DNA of 48,891 nt from Verrucomicrobiia bacterium (GTDB lineage Bacteria; Verrucomicrobiota; Verrucomicrobiia; Limisphaerales; UBA1100): positions 1-48,891 of the forward strand of contig JAAZZB010000046.1 in NCBI GenBank assembly GCA_014239365.1. The letters run 5' to 3'. Position numbers and translations under genes: made by a program. Of the stretch, positions 26,062 to 35,341 are shown piece after piece. Each line of letters starts with the position of its first letter. Within the stretch, counting starts at the first letter, position 1. The notes under the pieces are model-generated. The model searched no databases. It had not been told where the DNA came from and saw only the letters and a program-made list of their open reading frames with translations.

Positions 26062-27665
26062 TCCTCCGCCTTATTTTCCCCGTGTTCTTCCCCGTGTTCG
26101 CTCTTTTTCTCATCTGCCGGTTTGGCCCGTAAATTGATGCGCTTGGGGGCTTCTTTTTTATCTTCAGCGGGTTTGCCTCGCGGATTGATGTTCTTTTTTG
26201 GGGCCTCGTTTTTTACCTTTTTTTCACGAAGCCTCGCCTCAGCTGCGAGCGCGACCTTGTCCGGGGGTTTCAGGAAAAACCCCGCAACAATCGCCGCTGC
26301 CACTGCGATGACTGCGCAAATGAAATAGGGCAACTTGATCGACACATCCAAAAGCCCGAGCGCAAACAAAGGGCCGATGATGCGCGCAAGGCTGCCGATG
26401 CTTTGGGTGACGCCCATCACCTCGCCTTGTTCGTTTGAATCGGCGTTCAGGGAAATGAGGCCGTAAGTCGGTGCGCGATACACGCTGGAGCTGACGGAAA
26501 ATAATGCCAACGCGCCGAGCAACATATACAAATGCGGAGCGTGAGCGAGCGGCAACCACGCGAGACTCACCCCCAAGAGAGCCAAACCAACAACGATCAA
26601 CCGTTTCTCGCCCAGCCAATTGACGAGTGGCCCGATCAGCTTGCCTTGAATGATGGCACCGAGGAGTCCGCAAAAGACCAGCATGTAATAGGCGATGGTA
26701 CGCGTGTAATCGATGGAGGCAATTTTCCCGTTGGAAGGAACAAAATGAAGCTCTTCAAAAGTGACGCGGCCACTATTCGGCGCATTAAAAACATTGGTGC
26801 CTTCGAGCGTGACCAGATCGCACAAGGCCGCGCCTTTCCGCACTTCGCCGCCCTGCTCCACGCGCCAATTGCGAATTTCTGTGATTTGATTTTCATCAAA
26901 CTCCGCGCGCACTGTTTGTTGGAAACTAAAGGTTCCGGGCGATTCCTTCGTGCCGGTAAAGGTCACCACAAAGGTGGATTCAAAACAGGTGAAACAAAAT
27001 GTGGCCATAAAAAACACGCCGATGAGGCAGGCGAGCTGTTTGCGCTTGAGCACGTTCGCGATTTGTTGCAAGCGCGGTGGCGGCGGTGCGGGGTCGCTAT
27101 TGGGCTGCCGACTTTCGCCCAATACGAAATATGCCAAAATGAGATTCAACCCGCAAATGGTCGCCGCCGTCCAGCCGGGGCCGGTGACGCCAAACCATTC
27201 CGCGCTCAACGCACCTAATGCCGGCCCCACGATGAAGCCCAAACCGAACGCCATCCCGATGAGGCCCATGCGTTTGGAGCGATCTTCCGGCGGCGACACA
27301 TCGGCGATGTATGCGCTGGCCACTGAGAGATTGGCACCGCACACGCCCGCCGCCATTCGCGAAGCGAGCAAGCCCCACAACGATTCATAATAACACGCCA
27401 GCGCAAACAAAATGTACGAGATGCACGCGCCCGCAGTGCTGATGAGCAACACGGGGCGGCGGCCAATGCGATCGGACAAGCGCCCCCACCACGGGGCGAA
27501 AAGAAATTGCATCAAGGAATACGAAGCCACGATGAGGCCCGCAATGAGGCCCGCCGCGCCATAGGTTTTGGCGTACAACGGCAGCACGGGCAGCACGATC
27601 CCGAAACCAATCAGGTCGATGAAGACGGTCATGAAGATGACCAACAATGATGCTTTACGTGCCAT
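26058..27665 (-). CDS. MFS transporter (TetA/multidrug type) with lipoyl-like loop insertion and charged tail
   Basis: 535 residues; ordinary members have about 400. Motif A GRLSDRIGRRP at 61-71 and 12 expected helices place it in the drug-proton antiporter group. Two additions stand out. Between helix 7 (about 211-236) and helix 8 (from about 323) there is an 85-residue insert. Its core (RVEQGGEVRKGAALCDLVTL, then NAPNSGRV) reads like a biotinyl/lipoyl-like hairpin lacking the modified Lys. The last 60 residues are highly charged and contain two copies of an EAPK..N.R.KPA.(D/E)KK unit. Helices and motif A indicate a functional transporter; the substrate is unknown. It overlaps the HAD gene by 4 bp. 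Confidence 0.88.
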   Translation of the reverse strand: MARKASLLVIFMTVFIDLIGFGIVLPVLPLYAKTYGAAGLIAGLIVASYSLMQFLFAPWWGRLSDRIGRRPVLLISTAGACISYILFALACYYESLWGLLASRMAAGVCGANLSVASAYIADVSPPEDRSKRMGLIGMAFGLGFIVGPALGALSAEWFGVTGPGWTAATICGLNLILAYFVLGESRQPNSDPAPPPPRLQQIANVLKRKQLACLIGVFFMATFCFTCFESTFVVTFTGTKESPGTFSFQQTVRAEFDENQITEIRNWRVEQGGEVRKGAALCDLVTLEGTNVFNAPNSGRVTFEELHFVPSNGKIASIDYTRTIAYYMLVFCGLLGAIIQGKLIGPLVNWLGEKRLIVVGLALLGVSLAWLPLAHAPHLYMLLGALALFSVSSSVYRAPTYGLISLNADSNEQGEVMGVTQSIGSLARIIGPLFALGLLDVSIKLPYFICAVIAVAAAIVAGFFLKPPDKVALAAEARLREKKVKNEAPKKNINPRGKPAEDKKEAPKRINLRAKPADEKKSEHGEEHGENKAEE

Positions 27666-27719
27666 TTGCGACGGGCGGGGAAGTTAACGCGCAAAGGCCG
27701 CGCGTGGAAGCAAAACCGA

Positions 27720-30700
27720 TCAGGCTTTTTCCAGATCGAATTCCGCCGCGGTGTCGGGCGCGCCGTAAAGCCAATGCCAGCCCGCGCGGAGGTCTTCCAA
27801 AATCATATAAAGCGAAGGCACCAGCACGAGGGTGACGAGTGTGGCGAACATCACGCCGAAGCCAATCGAGACGGCCATCGGGATGAGGAATTGCGCCTGC
27901 ACGCTTTTTTCAAAAAACACCAGCGGCGTGAGGCCCGCGAAGGTGGTGAGCGAGGTCAACATAATTGCACGGAAACGCGCCACGCCGCTCACGCGCACGG
28001 CGTCGATTATTTCTTTGTGCTTGGGGCGATTGCGATTTACAAAATCGACCATCACCAGGCTGTCGTTTACCACCACGCCAGCGAGCGCCACCACGCCGAA
28101 CATCGACAGCACCGTCAGCTCCATCCCCATTATGAGATGCCCCAGCACCGCGCCAATGAGGCCAAAAGGAATCGCGATCATCACGATGAAGGGTTGGATG
28201 TACGACTTAAACGGGATGGCGAGCAGCGCGTAAATCATCACCATCGCCACGATGAACGCGCGGAACATACTCGAGAGCGTCAGCTCCTGCTCCTGGCGCG
28301 CGCCCTGAAAGCTGTGCTGCAGCCCGGGATGTTCGGCGGCCAATTCCGGCAAATCTTTTCCCTCCAAACTGGCGATGAGTTTGTTCGGCTCAATTTGCGT
28401 GGTGTCCACATCGGCGGTGATATTCACCGCGCGGCGGCCATCCACGCGGCGAATGCTCGCATAGCCGCGCCCTTCTTCCGTGGCGGCGACTTCACTGAAA
28501 GGCACGCCAAACCCATCGCGCGTGTGGATGCGCAAGTCGCGCAGATCATGCATTGAATGGCGATGGTCGGCGGGATACCGCACCATCACTTTCACATCGT
28601 CGCGATTACGTTGCAGTCGCTGGGCTTCTTCGCCGTAAAACGCCTGCCGCACTTGCCGCGCCAAATCCGTTTGCCGCAAACCCAGCAATTCCGCCTCCGG
28701 CTTGAGCTTGATTTTCAATTCCCGTTTGCCCACGCGAAAGGTGTCCGTGATATCCTGAACACCGGGATAATTCCCAAGCCGCGCCTTTAACTCCTCCGTG
28801 GCCGCCTTCAGCGTGGCAAGGTTTGGGCCACTCAAGCGGATGTTAATGGGTTTGCCCGCCGAAAAAATACTGGCACTAAACCCCACCTCCGTGGCGCCCG
28901 AAAAATCGCCGGCCAATTCACGCCAGCGGTCAGCCATTTCCTGGCTGGTAATCACGCGCTCTTCCGACGGTGCCACCTCCAAATGCACCTCGCCCTTGTG
29001 GCTGCCAAAATGGCTGGCCTCGTAATTGCCGCCCGCCATTTCCGCTTCCATCCGAAACGGTTGCTGCCCAATGCTGGCCAATGAATGGCGGATCGCATTC
29101 GTGCCATCCTGTCCGCCCGCGGCAATTTCGGCGCGCAATTGCTCAGCGGAATCTTCCAATTGGAGGACCGCCTTTTCGGTGACCTCCACCGGCGTGCCGC
29201 GCGCGAAGCTCACCCACGCCGCCACGTTGTCGCCTTCCACAGGCGGGAAAAATATGAATTTGAAATGTCCGCCCGCATATCCCGCAAGCGTGATAAACAA
29301 TGTCGCTGTTCCGACCGAAAGCGTGAGATAACGCCAACGCAAACACGTCTCAAGAAAAGGCTGATAGATTTTCAAAATAAACGTTTCCACTTTTCCGGCA
29401 AAAGCACTTTGGAATCGCGACCACAGCCCCGGTTTTTTTTCTTTTTTAACATCCGGCAAATTCCGCAAATGCGCCGGCAGAATGAACAGGCATTCCACCA
29501 ATGAAAACAAAAGCGTCGGCATCACAATCAATGGAATGTACCGCAAAATTTTTCCTGTGTTGCCCTCAATGGCGAGCAATGGATAAAACGCCGCCACGGT
29601 GGTGAGCACCCCAAAGATCACCGGGCGCCCCACTTCCAACGCGCCGCTGATGGTGCTCTTGATGCCCGCGCCGTATTTTTCCTGATGAGTATAAATATTT
29701 TCGCCCAACACAATTGCGTCATCCACCACAATGCCGAGCACGACAATGAATGCGAAGAGCGTAATGAGGCTGATGGACGCATCCATCGCCGGCATTAGCC
29801 AAAGGGTGCCGAGGAATGAAACCGGAATCCCAAAGGTTACCCAGATCGCCAACCGAAACCGTAGGAACAACGCAAGAATGAAGAATACTAAAATCAGCCC
29901 CGCGCGGCCGTTGCGCAAAAGGAGGTCGAGACGGCTGCGCAGATACGAGGAATCATCCTGCCACGTTTCCAGCGAAATGCCTGCGGGCATTTGGGGTTCG
30001 GCGGTGGCGACGTATTCTTTGACCAATCGCGAAATCTCCAGCGCACTTTGATCGCCCACGCGAAACACCCGCACCAACGCCGAAGGCTGCCCGTCAAATC
30101 GCGCGCGCGAATCCACCTCCGCAAAGCCATCCACAACCGTCGCCACCTCCCCCAGCGTGAGCCGACTGCCATCGGGCGCGGTGCGCAGCGGCAGCGATTC
30201 AAAATCAATTTGGCCGTACGCCTGCGCCTTGGCGCGCAGCAAAATATCGCCGCCCGTCGTTTTGAGCGTGCCTCCGGGAAGATCAAGCGAGCTTTCACGC
30301 ACGGCAGCCGCCACTTCGTCGAAGGTCAAATTGTAACGCCGCAAATCCTCCTCGCGCAATTCGATGGACACCTCGTACGGTCGCACATTCACCAGCTCCA
30401 CTTGCGTGATGCCGCGCCGCGCCAGCAACTCATCCCGCACCCGCTCGCCCGCGCGCTTGAGCGCCACCTCCCCCACCTCGCCACTCACCGCCACATTGAT
30501 AACCTGTTTGCGAATGATGATTTCGCTAATGACCGGCTTATCCGACTCCTTCGGAAAAGTATCAATCGCATCCAGTTTTGCCTTCGCTTCATCCAGAAAC
30601 TTTTGCCCGTCCGTATGCGGCAGCAATTCAATCGCCACCACCCCCATCCCCTCGGCCGCCGTGGACACCATTTGCTTTACTCCCTGCAAACCCTGCACCG

Positions 30701-30911
30701 CCTGTTCCACGCGCGCGCAGATGCCTTCCTCAGTTTCCTCCGGTGCCGCGCCGGGATACGGCACTTCAATCATCACCCAATCCGAGTCAAAATCCGGAAA
30801 CACTTCCTGTTTGATTTTTGGAATCGCCAGCAACCCCGACAGCAAAATAAATGCTGCCAATAAATTCGCAGCCACACGATTCCGGGCGAACCATTCAATA
30901 ATGCTATTCAT
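27720..30911 (-). CDS. RND efflux pump inner-membrane transporter (AcrB/HAE family)
   Basis: 1063 residues from the ATG at 30911 (MNSIIEWFARNRVAANLLAA); a start 60 bases upstream would add an Arg/Trp-rich leader. It has the twelve-helix RND architecture with two large periplasmic loops. The proton-relay Asp pair is in GIVVDDAIVLGENI (helix 4). FPDFDSDWVMIEVPYPGAAPEETEE follows helix 1, and AGVVVNDSLVMVDFVNR is in the second half. It is a proton-driven exporter of drugs, detergents or lipids through a tripartite complex. It overlaps the adaptor gene by 8 bp and is the last gene of the efflux operon. Confidence 0.95.
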   Translation of the reverse strand: MNSIIEWFARNRVAANLLAAFILLSGLLAIPKIKQEVFPDFDSDWVMIEVPYPGAAPEETEEGICARVEQAVQGLQGVKQMVSTAAEGMGVVAIELLPHTDGQKFLDEAKAKLDAIDTFPKESDKPVISEIIIRKQVINVAVSGEVGEVALKRAGERVRDELLARRGITQVELVNVRPYEVSIELREEDLRRYNLTFDEVAAAVRESSLDLPGGTLKTTGGDILLRAKAQAYGQIDFESLPLRTAPDGSRLTLGEVATVVDGFAEVDSRARFDGQPSALVRVFRVGDQSALEISRLVKEYVATAEPQMPAGISLETWQDDSSYLRSRLDLLLRNGRAGLILVFFILALFLRFRLAIWVTFGIPVSFLGTLWLMPAMDASISLITLFAFIVVLGIVVDDAIVLGENIYTHQEKYGAGIKSTISGALEVGRPVIFGVLTTVAAFYPLLAIEGNTGKILRYIPLIVMPTLLFSLVECLFILPAHLRNLPDVKKEKKPGLWSRFQSAFAGKVETFILKIYQPFLETCLRWRYLTLSVGTATLFITLAGYAGGHFKFIFFPPVEGDNVAAWVSFARGTPVEVTEKAVLQLEDSAEQLRAEIAAGGQDGTNAIRHSLASIGQQPFRMEAEMAGGNYEASHFGSHKGEVHLEVAPSEERVITSQEMADRWRELAGDFSGATEVGFSASIFSAGKPINIRLSGPNLATLKAATEELKARLGNYPGVQDITDTFRVGKRELKIKLKPEAELLGLRQTDLARQVRQAFYGEEAQRLQRNRDDVKVMVRYPADHRHSMHDLRDLRIHTRDGFGVPFSEVAATEEGRGYASIRRVDGRRAVNITADVDTTQIEPNKLIASLEGKDLPELAAEHPGLQHSFQGARQEQELTLSSMFRAFIVAMVMIYALLAIPFKSYIQPFIVMIAIPFGLIGAVLGHLIMGMELTVLSMFGVVALAGVVVNDSLVMVDFVNRNRPKHKEIIDAVRVSGVARFRAIMLTSLTTFAGLTPLVFFEKSVQAQFLIPMAVSIGFGVMFATLVTLVLVPSLYMILEDLRAGWHWLYGAPDTAAEFDLEKA

Positions 30912-32163
30912 CCGCCCGCACCCCCATCCCCTCCACAAACGAATCCAGCGGCGAAAGGCAAACCCGTTCATCCTCTTTCAATCCTGAATCAATCACCACC
31001 CGCTCGCGGTCACTCCACGCAACCGTCACCGCCTGTGAAAACAATTTTCCATCGCGCAAAACATACACCTGTTCGCCCTCACGATACGCCGCGCGCGGCA
31101 GCACCACCACGCCCTCCAGCGCGCGCCCCTCAATGCGCGCCATCACAAATCGCCCGAAACTTAACGCCGGCTTTCCCGCCATATACGGCTCGGCCACGCT
31201 GGCCACCACCGCCGCCATTCGGGTCCGGGAATTTACCGCCCCCTCCGTGCGCACAATTTTTCCGGTCCATACAACTCCGCCCGCGGTGAGCCGCACCGGC
31301 GAGCCATCCACCGCGCCACCGCGCATCGCCTCGCTTAATTCAAGATGCGCCAATTCCCCAATCGGCAACGGCAACCGCACCTCGGCCACCGCCACGGATT
31401 GCATTTCCGCCAACACACTCGCACGCGACACCACTTGCCCCACGCCGATTGACTGCGATTTCACGCGGCCATCAAATGGCGCAACCAACACGCACCGTTT
31501 CAAATTCACTTGCGCCTGATCCCGCGCCGCTTCCGCCGCCGCCAACGACGCCTTGCCCGATTCGTGCAGCGCCTGTGAAGCGCCCGCCAACGCCTTCGCT
31601 GAAACCAACGCCGCGCGCGCCTCGCGCAATTGCGGGTCGCGCACCAGCAACGCCGGCGGCTCGCCTTCGCGGCCCAACAGTTTCCACTCCGCGCGCGCCG
31701 CCGCAGCCTCCGCTTCCTCAAGCGTGATGCGCGCCTGCGCCTGCGCCATCTTCGCTTCGCCGCTGCTCACCTGCGCCAGAGCGTTGGTCATGCTCGCTTG
31801 GGCCGATTGAATATCCGCCGAGGCTTGGCGCAGCACCAACTCATAATCGCCGCGATCAATCCGCACCAATTCTTCATCACGCGCAACGAGCCCGCCCACC
31901 ACCAGTTGCGGCGAAACCCAAACCACGCGCCCGCTCACCTCCGGCGACAACCCAATTTCGCGACGCGGCATCACTGTGCCCTGCGAGCGTACTTCCAGCC
32001 GAAACGTTTCCAGCTTCACCGCCGTCGTTTCCACGCGGGGCTTGAAGCGTTCCGTCGAACGTGGCGCCACCACGTTGCGATGAGTCGCCAGCCACCACGA
32101 ACCCCACACGCCCGCCAACAGCACCAACACCGGCAAAGCAATTTTCAAAACGCGCCGCGTCAT
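30904..32163 (-). CDS. RND efflux periplasmic adaptor (HlyD/AcrA family)
   Basis: 419 residues. An N-terminal anchor (about 8-26) is followed by the split lipoyl-like domain (IGLSPEVSGRVVWVSPQLVVGG and CVLVAPFDGRVKSQSIGVGQ). A long Ala/Gln/Glu-rich alpha-helical hairpin (about 115-215) lies between its halves, then beta-barrel and membrane-proximal parts. It bridges the RND pump and the outer-membrane channel. It overlaps the OMF gene by 4 bp (ATGA) and the pump gene by 8 bp. Confidence 0.93.
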   Translation of the reverse strand: MTRRVLKIALPVLVLLAGVWGSWWLATHRNVVAPRSTERFKPRVETTAVKLETFRLEVRSQGTVMPRREIGLSPEVSGRVVWVSPQLVVGGLVARDEELVRIDRGDYELVLRQASADIQSAQASMTNALAQVSSGEAKMAQAQARITLEEAEAAAARAEWKLLGREGEPPALLVRDPQLREARAALVSAKALAGASQALHESGKASLAAAEAARDQAQVNLKRCVLVAPFDGRVKSQSIGVGQVVSRASVLAEMQSVAVAEVRLPLPIGELAHLELSEAMRGGAVDGSPVRLTAGGVVWTGKIVRTEGAVNSRTRMAAVVASVAEPYMAGKPALSFGRFVMARIEGRALEGVVVLPRAAYREGEQVYVLRDGKLFSQAVTVAWSDRERVVIDSGLKEDERVCLSPLDSFVEGMGVRADE

Positions 32164-33590
32164 TCGCCTGCCTCCGTTGGATTTCCTGTTGGCTTTGCAA
32201 ACCCTCCACCCAGTGCAAGGTGAAGATTCACGCGATTCTCCAAACGCAACCGCCGCACGCCCACCTCTTGGCTGCGCATTTCATTGACGCGCCGTTGGGT
32301 TTCCAGCACCCGCACAAAAGGCTCCAGCCCGCGCGCAAAACGATCCTCCGCAAGCCTCAACGCCTGCGCGGCTTTGGCGGCGGATTCCGCCAAACGCGCC
32401 TCGCGAGTGGCTAATAAATTCTCATTGGCCAACGCCGTTTCCACTTCGGAAAACGCATTAAGCACCGTGCCGCGATATTGGATCACCGCCTCCGCCGCCA
32501 TCGCTTCGCGCAGTTTCACATTAGCGCGCAAACGACCTCCATTGAGAATCGGCTGCGTGAGGTTTGTGCCCAGTGACCACACGAGCAAATGACTGTTCAG
32601 TAAATTTTCCAGTTCATCACTGGAAGTGCCGCCCGAAGCGGTCAGAGAAAATTTCGGGTACAACTCCGCGCGCGCCACCGCCGTGCGCGCATCGGCGGCA
32701 ATCAGCCGACTGTGCGCGCCCAAAATATCCGGACGCCGCGTGAGCAACTGCGACGGCAAACCCGCAGGAATCGCCGGCGGCAACTCCGGCATAGCTGCCT
32801 CGCCTTCAAGCATTCCGGCGGGATAACGCCCGAGCAATACTTCCAATTGCCGCCGCGCCTCCGCACGCGGGGATTCCCATTGCGCCACCACCGCGCGCGC
32901 GGCGGCAAGGTTCGTCTCGGCCAAACGCAAATCCAACGCCGGCCCCACGCCCAGCCCGTAACGCAGATTCGCTTGGCGCACCGTGGTTTCAATGATGACC
33001 ACGTGCACCTCTGCCAACCCCAATTGCTCGCGCGCCTCAGTGAGTGCCAGCCACGCCTTCACGATTTGCGCGACGAGCGATTGCTGCGCCGCCGCCAACT
33101 CAGCGCGCGCCGTAGCCGTGTCCATCGAAGCCGCCAATTCACCGGCACGAATTCGCCCCCACACATCCGGTTCCCAATTGCTCGACAGTGTGAACCCATA
33201 ATTTTCCGAGCGCGACGTAAGCACGGAGGAGCCGCCAATCGGCAGCCCAATAAAATTACTGCGTTTTTTGCTCGCATCCAGCGAAGCATTCAACGTGGGC
33301 CGACGATCTGCGCTCGCAATGCGTTGCCGCAATCGCGCCTGCTCCAACCGCACCGCCGTCGCTTGCAAATCTGAATTGCTGACCAATGCCTCTTTCACCA
33401 AAGCCGTCAATTCCGCATTCCCCAAACTCTCCCACCAATTTCCGGATGGAGCGTTTGTCGCACTTTGCCCTGCGATCCATTGGCCCGGCAAACTCATCGG
33501 GAAAGCCGTCCGCTCCGGCAAGTGCAACGCGCAACCCGCCAACGCACAGCCGACTGCCAATAAAAAGAATTTGAAACAGTGCGCTCTCAT
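32160..33590 (-). CDS. Outer-membrane efflux lipoprotein (TolC/NodT family)
   Basis: 476 residues. Lipoprotein signal with lipobox LAGC, Cys20. The mature protein has two repeats of the OEP fold, each with long Ala/Leu/Arg/Glu-rich helices (QATAVRLEQARLRQRIASAD and ALRLAEDRFARGLEPFVRVL) and amphipathic strands, as in OprM/NodT. It forms the trimeric outer-membrane channel of the tripartite pump. Its ATG overlaps the tetR stop (ATGA). Confidence 0.93.
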   Translation of the reverse strand: MRAHCFKFFLLAVGCALAGCALHLPERTAFPMSLPGQWIAGQSATNAPSGNWWESLGNAELTALVKEALVSNSDLQATAVRLEQARLRQRIASADRRPTLNASLDASKKRSNFIGLPIGGSSVLTSRSENYGFTLSSNWEPDVWGRIRAGELAASMDTATARAELAAAQQSLVAQIVKAWLALTEAREQLGLAEVHVVIIETTVRQANLRYGLGVGPALDLRLAETNLAAARAVVAQWESPRAEARRQLEVLLGRYPAGMLEGEAAMPELPPAIPAGLPSQLLTRRPDILGAHSRLIAADARTAVARAELYPKFSLTASGGTSSDELENLLNSHLLVWSLGTNLTQPILNGGRLRANVKLREAMAAEAVIQYRGTVLNAFSEVETALANENLLATREARLAESAAKAAQALRLAEDRFARGLEPFVRVLETQRRVNEMRSQEVGVRRLRLENRVNLHLALGGGFAKPTGNPTEAGE

Positions 33591-34216
33591 CGTGATTTAG
33601 CCTTAAACCCGGCGGATAGAAAATTCACCAATTGCTCAATCATCGCCTCCGTGTCATCCGGATTGCAACGCCCTCCGGAAAACGTACGCAGCCGTTCCGC
33701 ATCCGCCATCGTATGCGCCATCGCGCCCACCAGAAAATGAATGCGCCAAAAAAAATCTTCCTCCGGCAATTTCGGCAAAGCCCGTTGAAGGGCCGGAATG
33801 AAACGCGAGGCCACCTCCTGTAATTGCCGATCCAACATCGCCTGAATTTTGAGATCGGGCTCCATAAAACACCGCCCCAATAATTGCATAAACACCGCTC
33901 CACCCTTTTTCGGATTCCGACTCAACCGCAACGCCGGCCCCACCAGCGCCGCCAGCACCTTCTGCAATGGAACCGCCCGCCGCCCGCACGCGCGCTCCTG
34001 CTCCTCCAGCAAAGCCAACCGCTCCGCATTCAACGGCACCAACCGGCGCGCCATTACCGACTGCAATAGCGACTCCTTGCTGCCAAAGTGATAATGCACC
34101 GCCGCCAGATTCACCTTGGCGCGACCGATGATCTGCCGCAACGAAGTCGCGTGCGGGCCTTTCGCAGCAAAGAGCTGCTCCGCCGCATCCAAAATATCGC
34201 GTTTCGTGTCCTTCAT
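33587..34216 (-). CDS. TetR-family repressor of the efflux operon (PsrA-like C-terminal domain)
   Basis: 209 residues from the ATG at 34216 (MKDTKRDILDAAEQLFAAKG). A TTG six codons upstream is also possible but would overlap the putative operator. The N-terminal TetR helix-turn-helix (about 5-50) ends with AAVHYHFGSKESLL. The C-terminal ligand domain (QLLGRCFMEPDLKIQAML, ALPKLPEEDFFWRIHFLVGA) resembles the PsrA-type TetR_C_33 group, whose studied member senses long-chain fatty acids. As first gene of the tetR-OMF-adaptor-RND operon it very likely autoregulates the pump. Confidence 0.92.
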   Translation of the reverse strand: MKDTKRDILDAAEQLFAAKGPHATSLRQIIGRAKVNLAAVHYHFGSKESLLQSVMARRLVPLNAERLALLEEQERACGRRAVPLQKVLAALVGPALRLSRNPKKGGAVFMQLLGRCFMEPDLKIQAMLDRQLQEVASRFIPALQRALPKLPEEDFFWRIHFLVGAMAHTMADAERLRTFSGGRCNPDDTEAMIEQLVNFLSAGFKAKSR

Positions 34217-34230
34217 TTTACCCAATTTTT

Positions 34231-34246
34231 TCAAACGTTCGTATGA
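34231..34246. promoter_or_regulatory. Putative TetR/PsrA-type operator
   Basis: TCAAACGTTCGTATGA is an imperfect 16-bp palindrome (6 of 8 pairs match). It sits 14 bp upstream of the tetR ATG. It fits the PsrA-like arrangement of a CAAAC half-site and a GTxTG half-site separated by four bases. Its placement in front of the repressor-led operon supports autoregulation. Binding is inferred, not shown. Confidence 0.5.
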
Positions 34247-34313
34247 ATCAGGTGTTCAAATTAAACGACTGAAGTCAATTGTCAAGGGTTGGGTGATGGT
34301 TTTTCTAATTTAA

Positions 34314-34328
34314 CCTCAGTTTTTGAGG
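34314..34328 (-). terminator. Weak hairpin downstream of fmt
   Basis: CCTCA and TGAGG pair around a five-base loop. On the minus strand this is followed by UUAAAUUAG, a poor U-tract. It lies about 70 bp past the fmt stop codon and before the tetR promoter region, so it could end the msrP-to-fmt transcript. The evidence is modest. Confidence 0.3.
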
Positions 34329-34396
34329 GCTAAACAGCCAATATGAACGCCTGAAAAAGCACCGTTCAGGGGGCGCGTGCGCTCCGATTCACCGCG

Positions 34397-35341
34397 TTAG
34401 TCGCCCAGTTTTTGGCCGATTTCAAGGGGGCAACCGTTGAGGAACGCAGCTGCATCCATAGAGCGGCTGCCTTCGCGTTGGAGTTGTTGCAGGAGGAGCG
34501 ACTGTTCGCCGCAACCGATCTCGATGCCTGCGTCATTAATGGTCAGCACTTGCCCGGCGTTACCTTCGGTGGGCGATATTGCGGCGGCTTGGATTTTTAC
34601 TAACCGTAGTTTCTCCGTCGGCAAGTGCGTGAAGATGCCGGGCCACGGCGTGAAGGCGCGAAGTTTTCTGTGGATTTCTGTTGCCGATTGGGTCCAGTCG
34701 ATTTGGCCGTCTTGTTTTGTAATTTTTCGGGCGTAGGTGGATTGGCTGTCATCCTGCGGAACGGGCGCGAGGGTGCCATCCAAATAAGCGGGGAGCGATT
34801 GGGTTAGTAAAGCTGCGCCCATTTCGGCCAAGCGATCGTGCAAGGATTGGCCGGTGTCCTCTTGAGTGATTGTTGTTTTTGAAGTGGCGATCATTCCGCC
34901 GGTGTCGAGGCCGGCGTCCATTTGCATTAGAGTGATGCCGGTTTCGGCGTCGCCTTCGAGGAGGGCCCATTGGATGGGGGCGGCGCCGCGATGGCGCGGG
35001 AGGATTGAGGCGTGGATGTTCAGCGCGCCATGCGGCGGGAGGTCAAGCGCGGTTTGGGGAAGGATTTGGCCGTAGGCGGTGACGATCAATAAATCGGCCT
35101 CAAAGACGGCGAGCTGTTCGAGGGCTTCGGGGGTGCGAAGGGTTTGGGGTTGGATGACGGGCAGCCCGAGGTCGAGCGCGCATTGTTTGACGGGGCTGGG
35201 TTGGGGTTTGAGTTTGCGTCCGCCGGGGCGATCGGGCTGTGTGACCACGCCCACCACATCCGCGATGGGGCTGGCGTGAAGGGCGGCGAGCGGCGGACAA
35301 GCCAGTTCGGCGGTGCCCATATAGAGCACGCGAGGGGGCAT
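34397..35341 (-). CDS. fmt: Methionyl-tRNA formyltransferase
   Basis: 314 residues from the ATG at 35341 (MPPRVLYMGTAELACPPLAA). A TTG nine bases upstream exists, but the ATG forms a TGATG junction with the preceding gene. The formyltransferase domain has the catalytic Asn/His in ALNIHASILPRHRGAAPIQW and the conserved Asp in MDAGLDTG. The C-terminal OB-like domain has FTPWPGIFT. It formylates initiator Met-tRNA. The usual partner gene def is absent here. Confidence 0.95.
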   Translation of the reverse strand: MPPRVLYMGTAELACPPLAALHASPIADVVGVVTQPDRPGGRKLKPQPSPVKQCALDLGLPVIQPQTLRTPEALEQLAVFEADLLIVTAYGQILPQTALDLPPHGALNIHASILPRHRGAAPIQWALLEGDAETGITLMQMDAGLDTGGMIATSKTTITQEDTGQSLHDRLAEMGAALLTQSLPAYLDGTLAPVPQDDSQSTYARKITKQDGQIDWTQSATEIHRKLRAFTPWPGIFTHLPTEKLRLVKIQAAAISPTEGNAGQVLTINDAGIEIGCGEQSLLLQQLQREGSRSMDAAAFLNGCPLEIGQKLGD

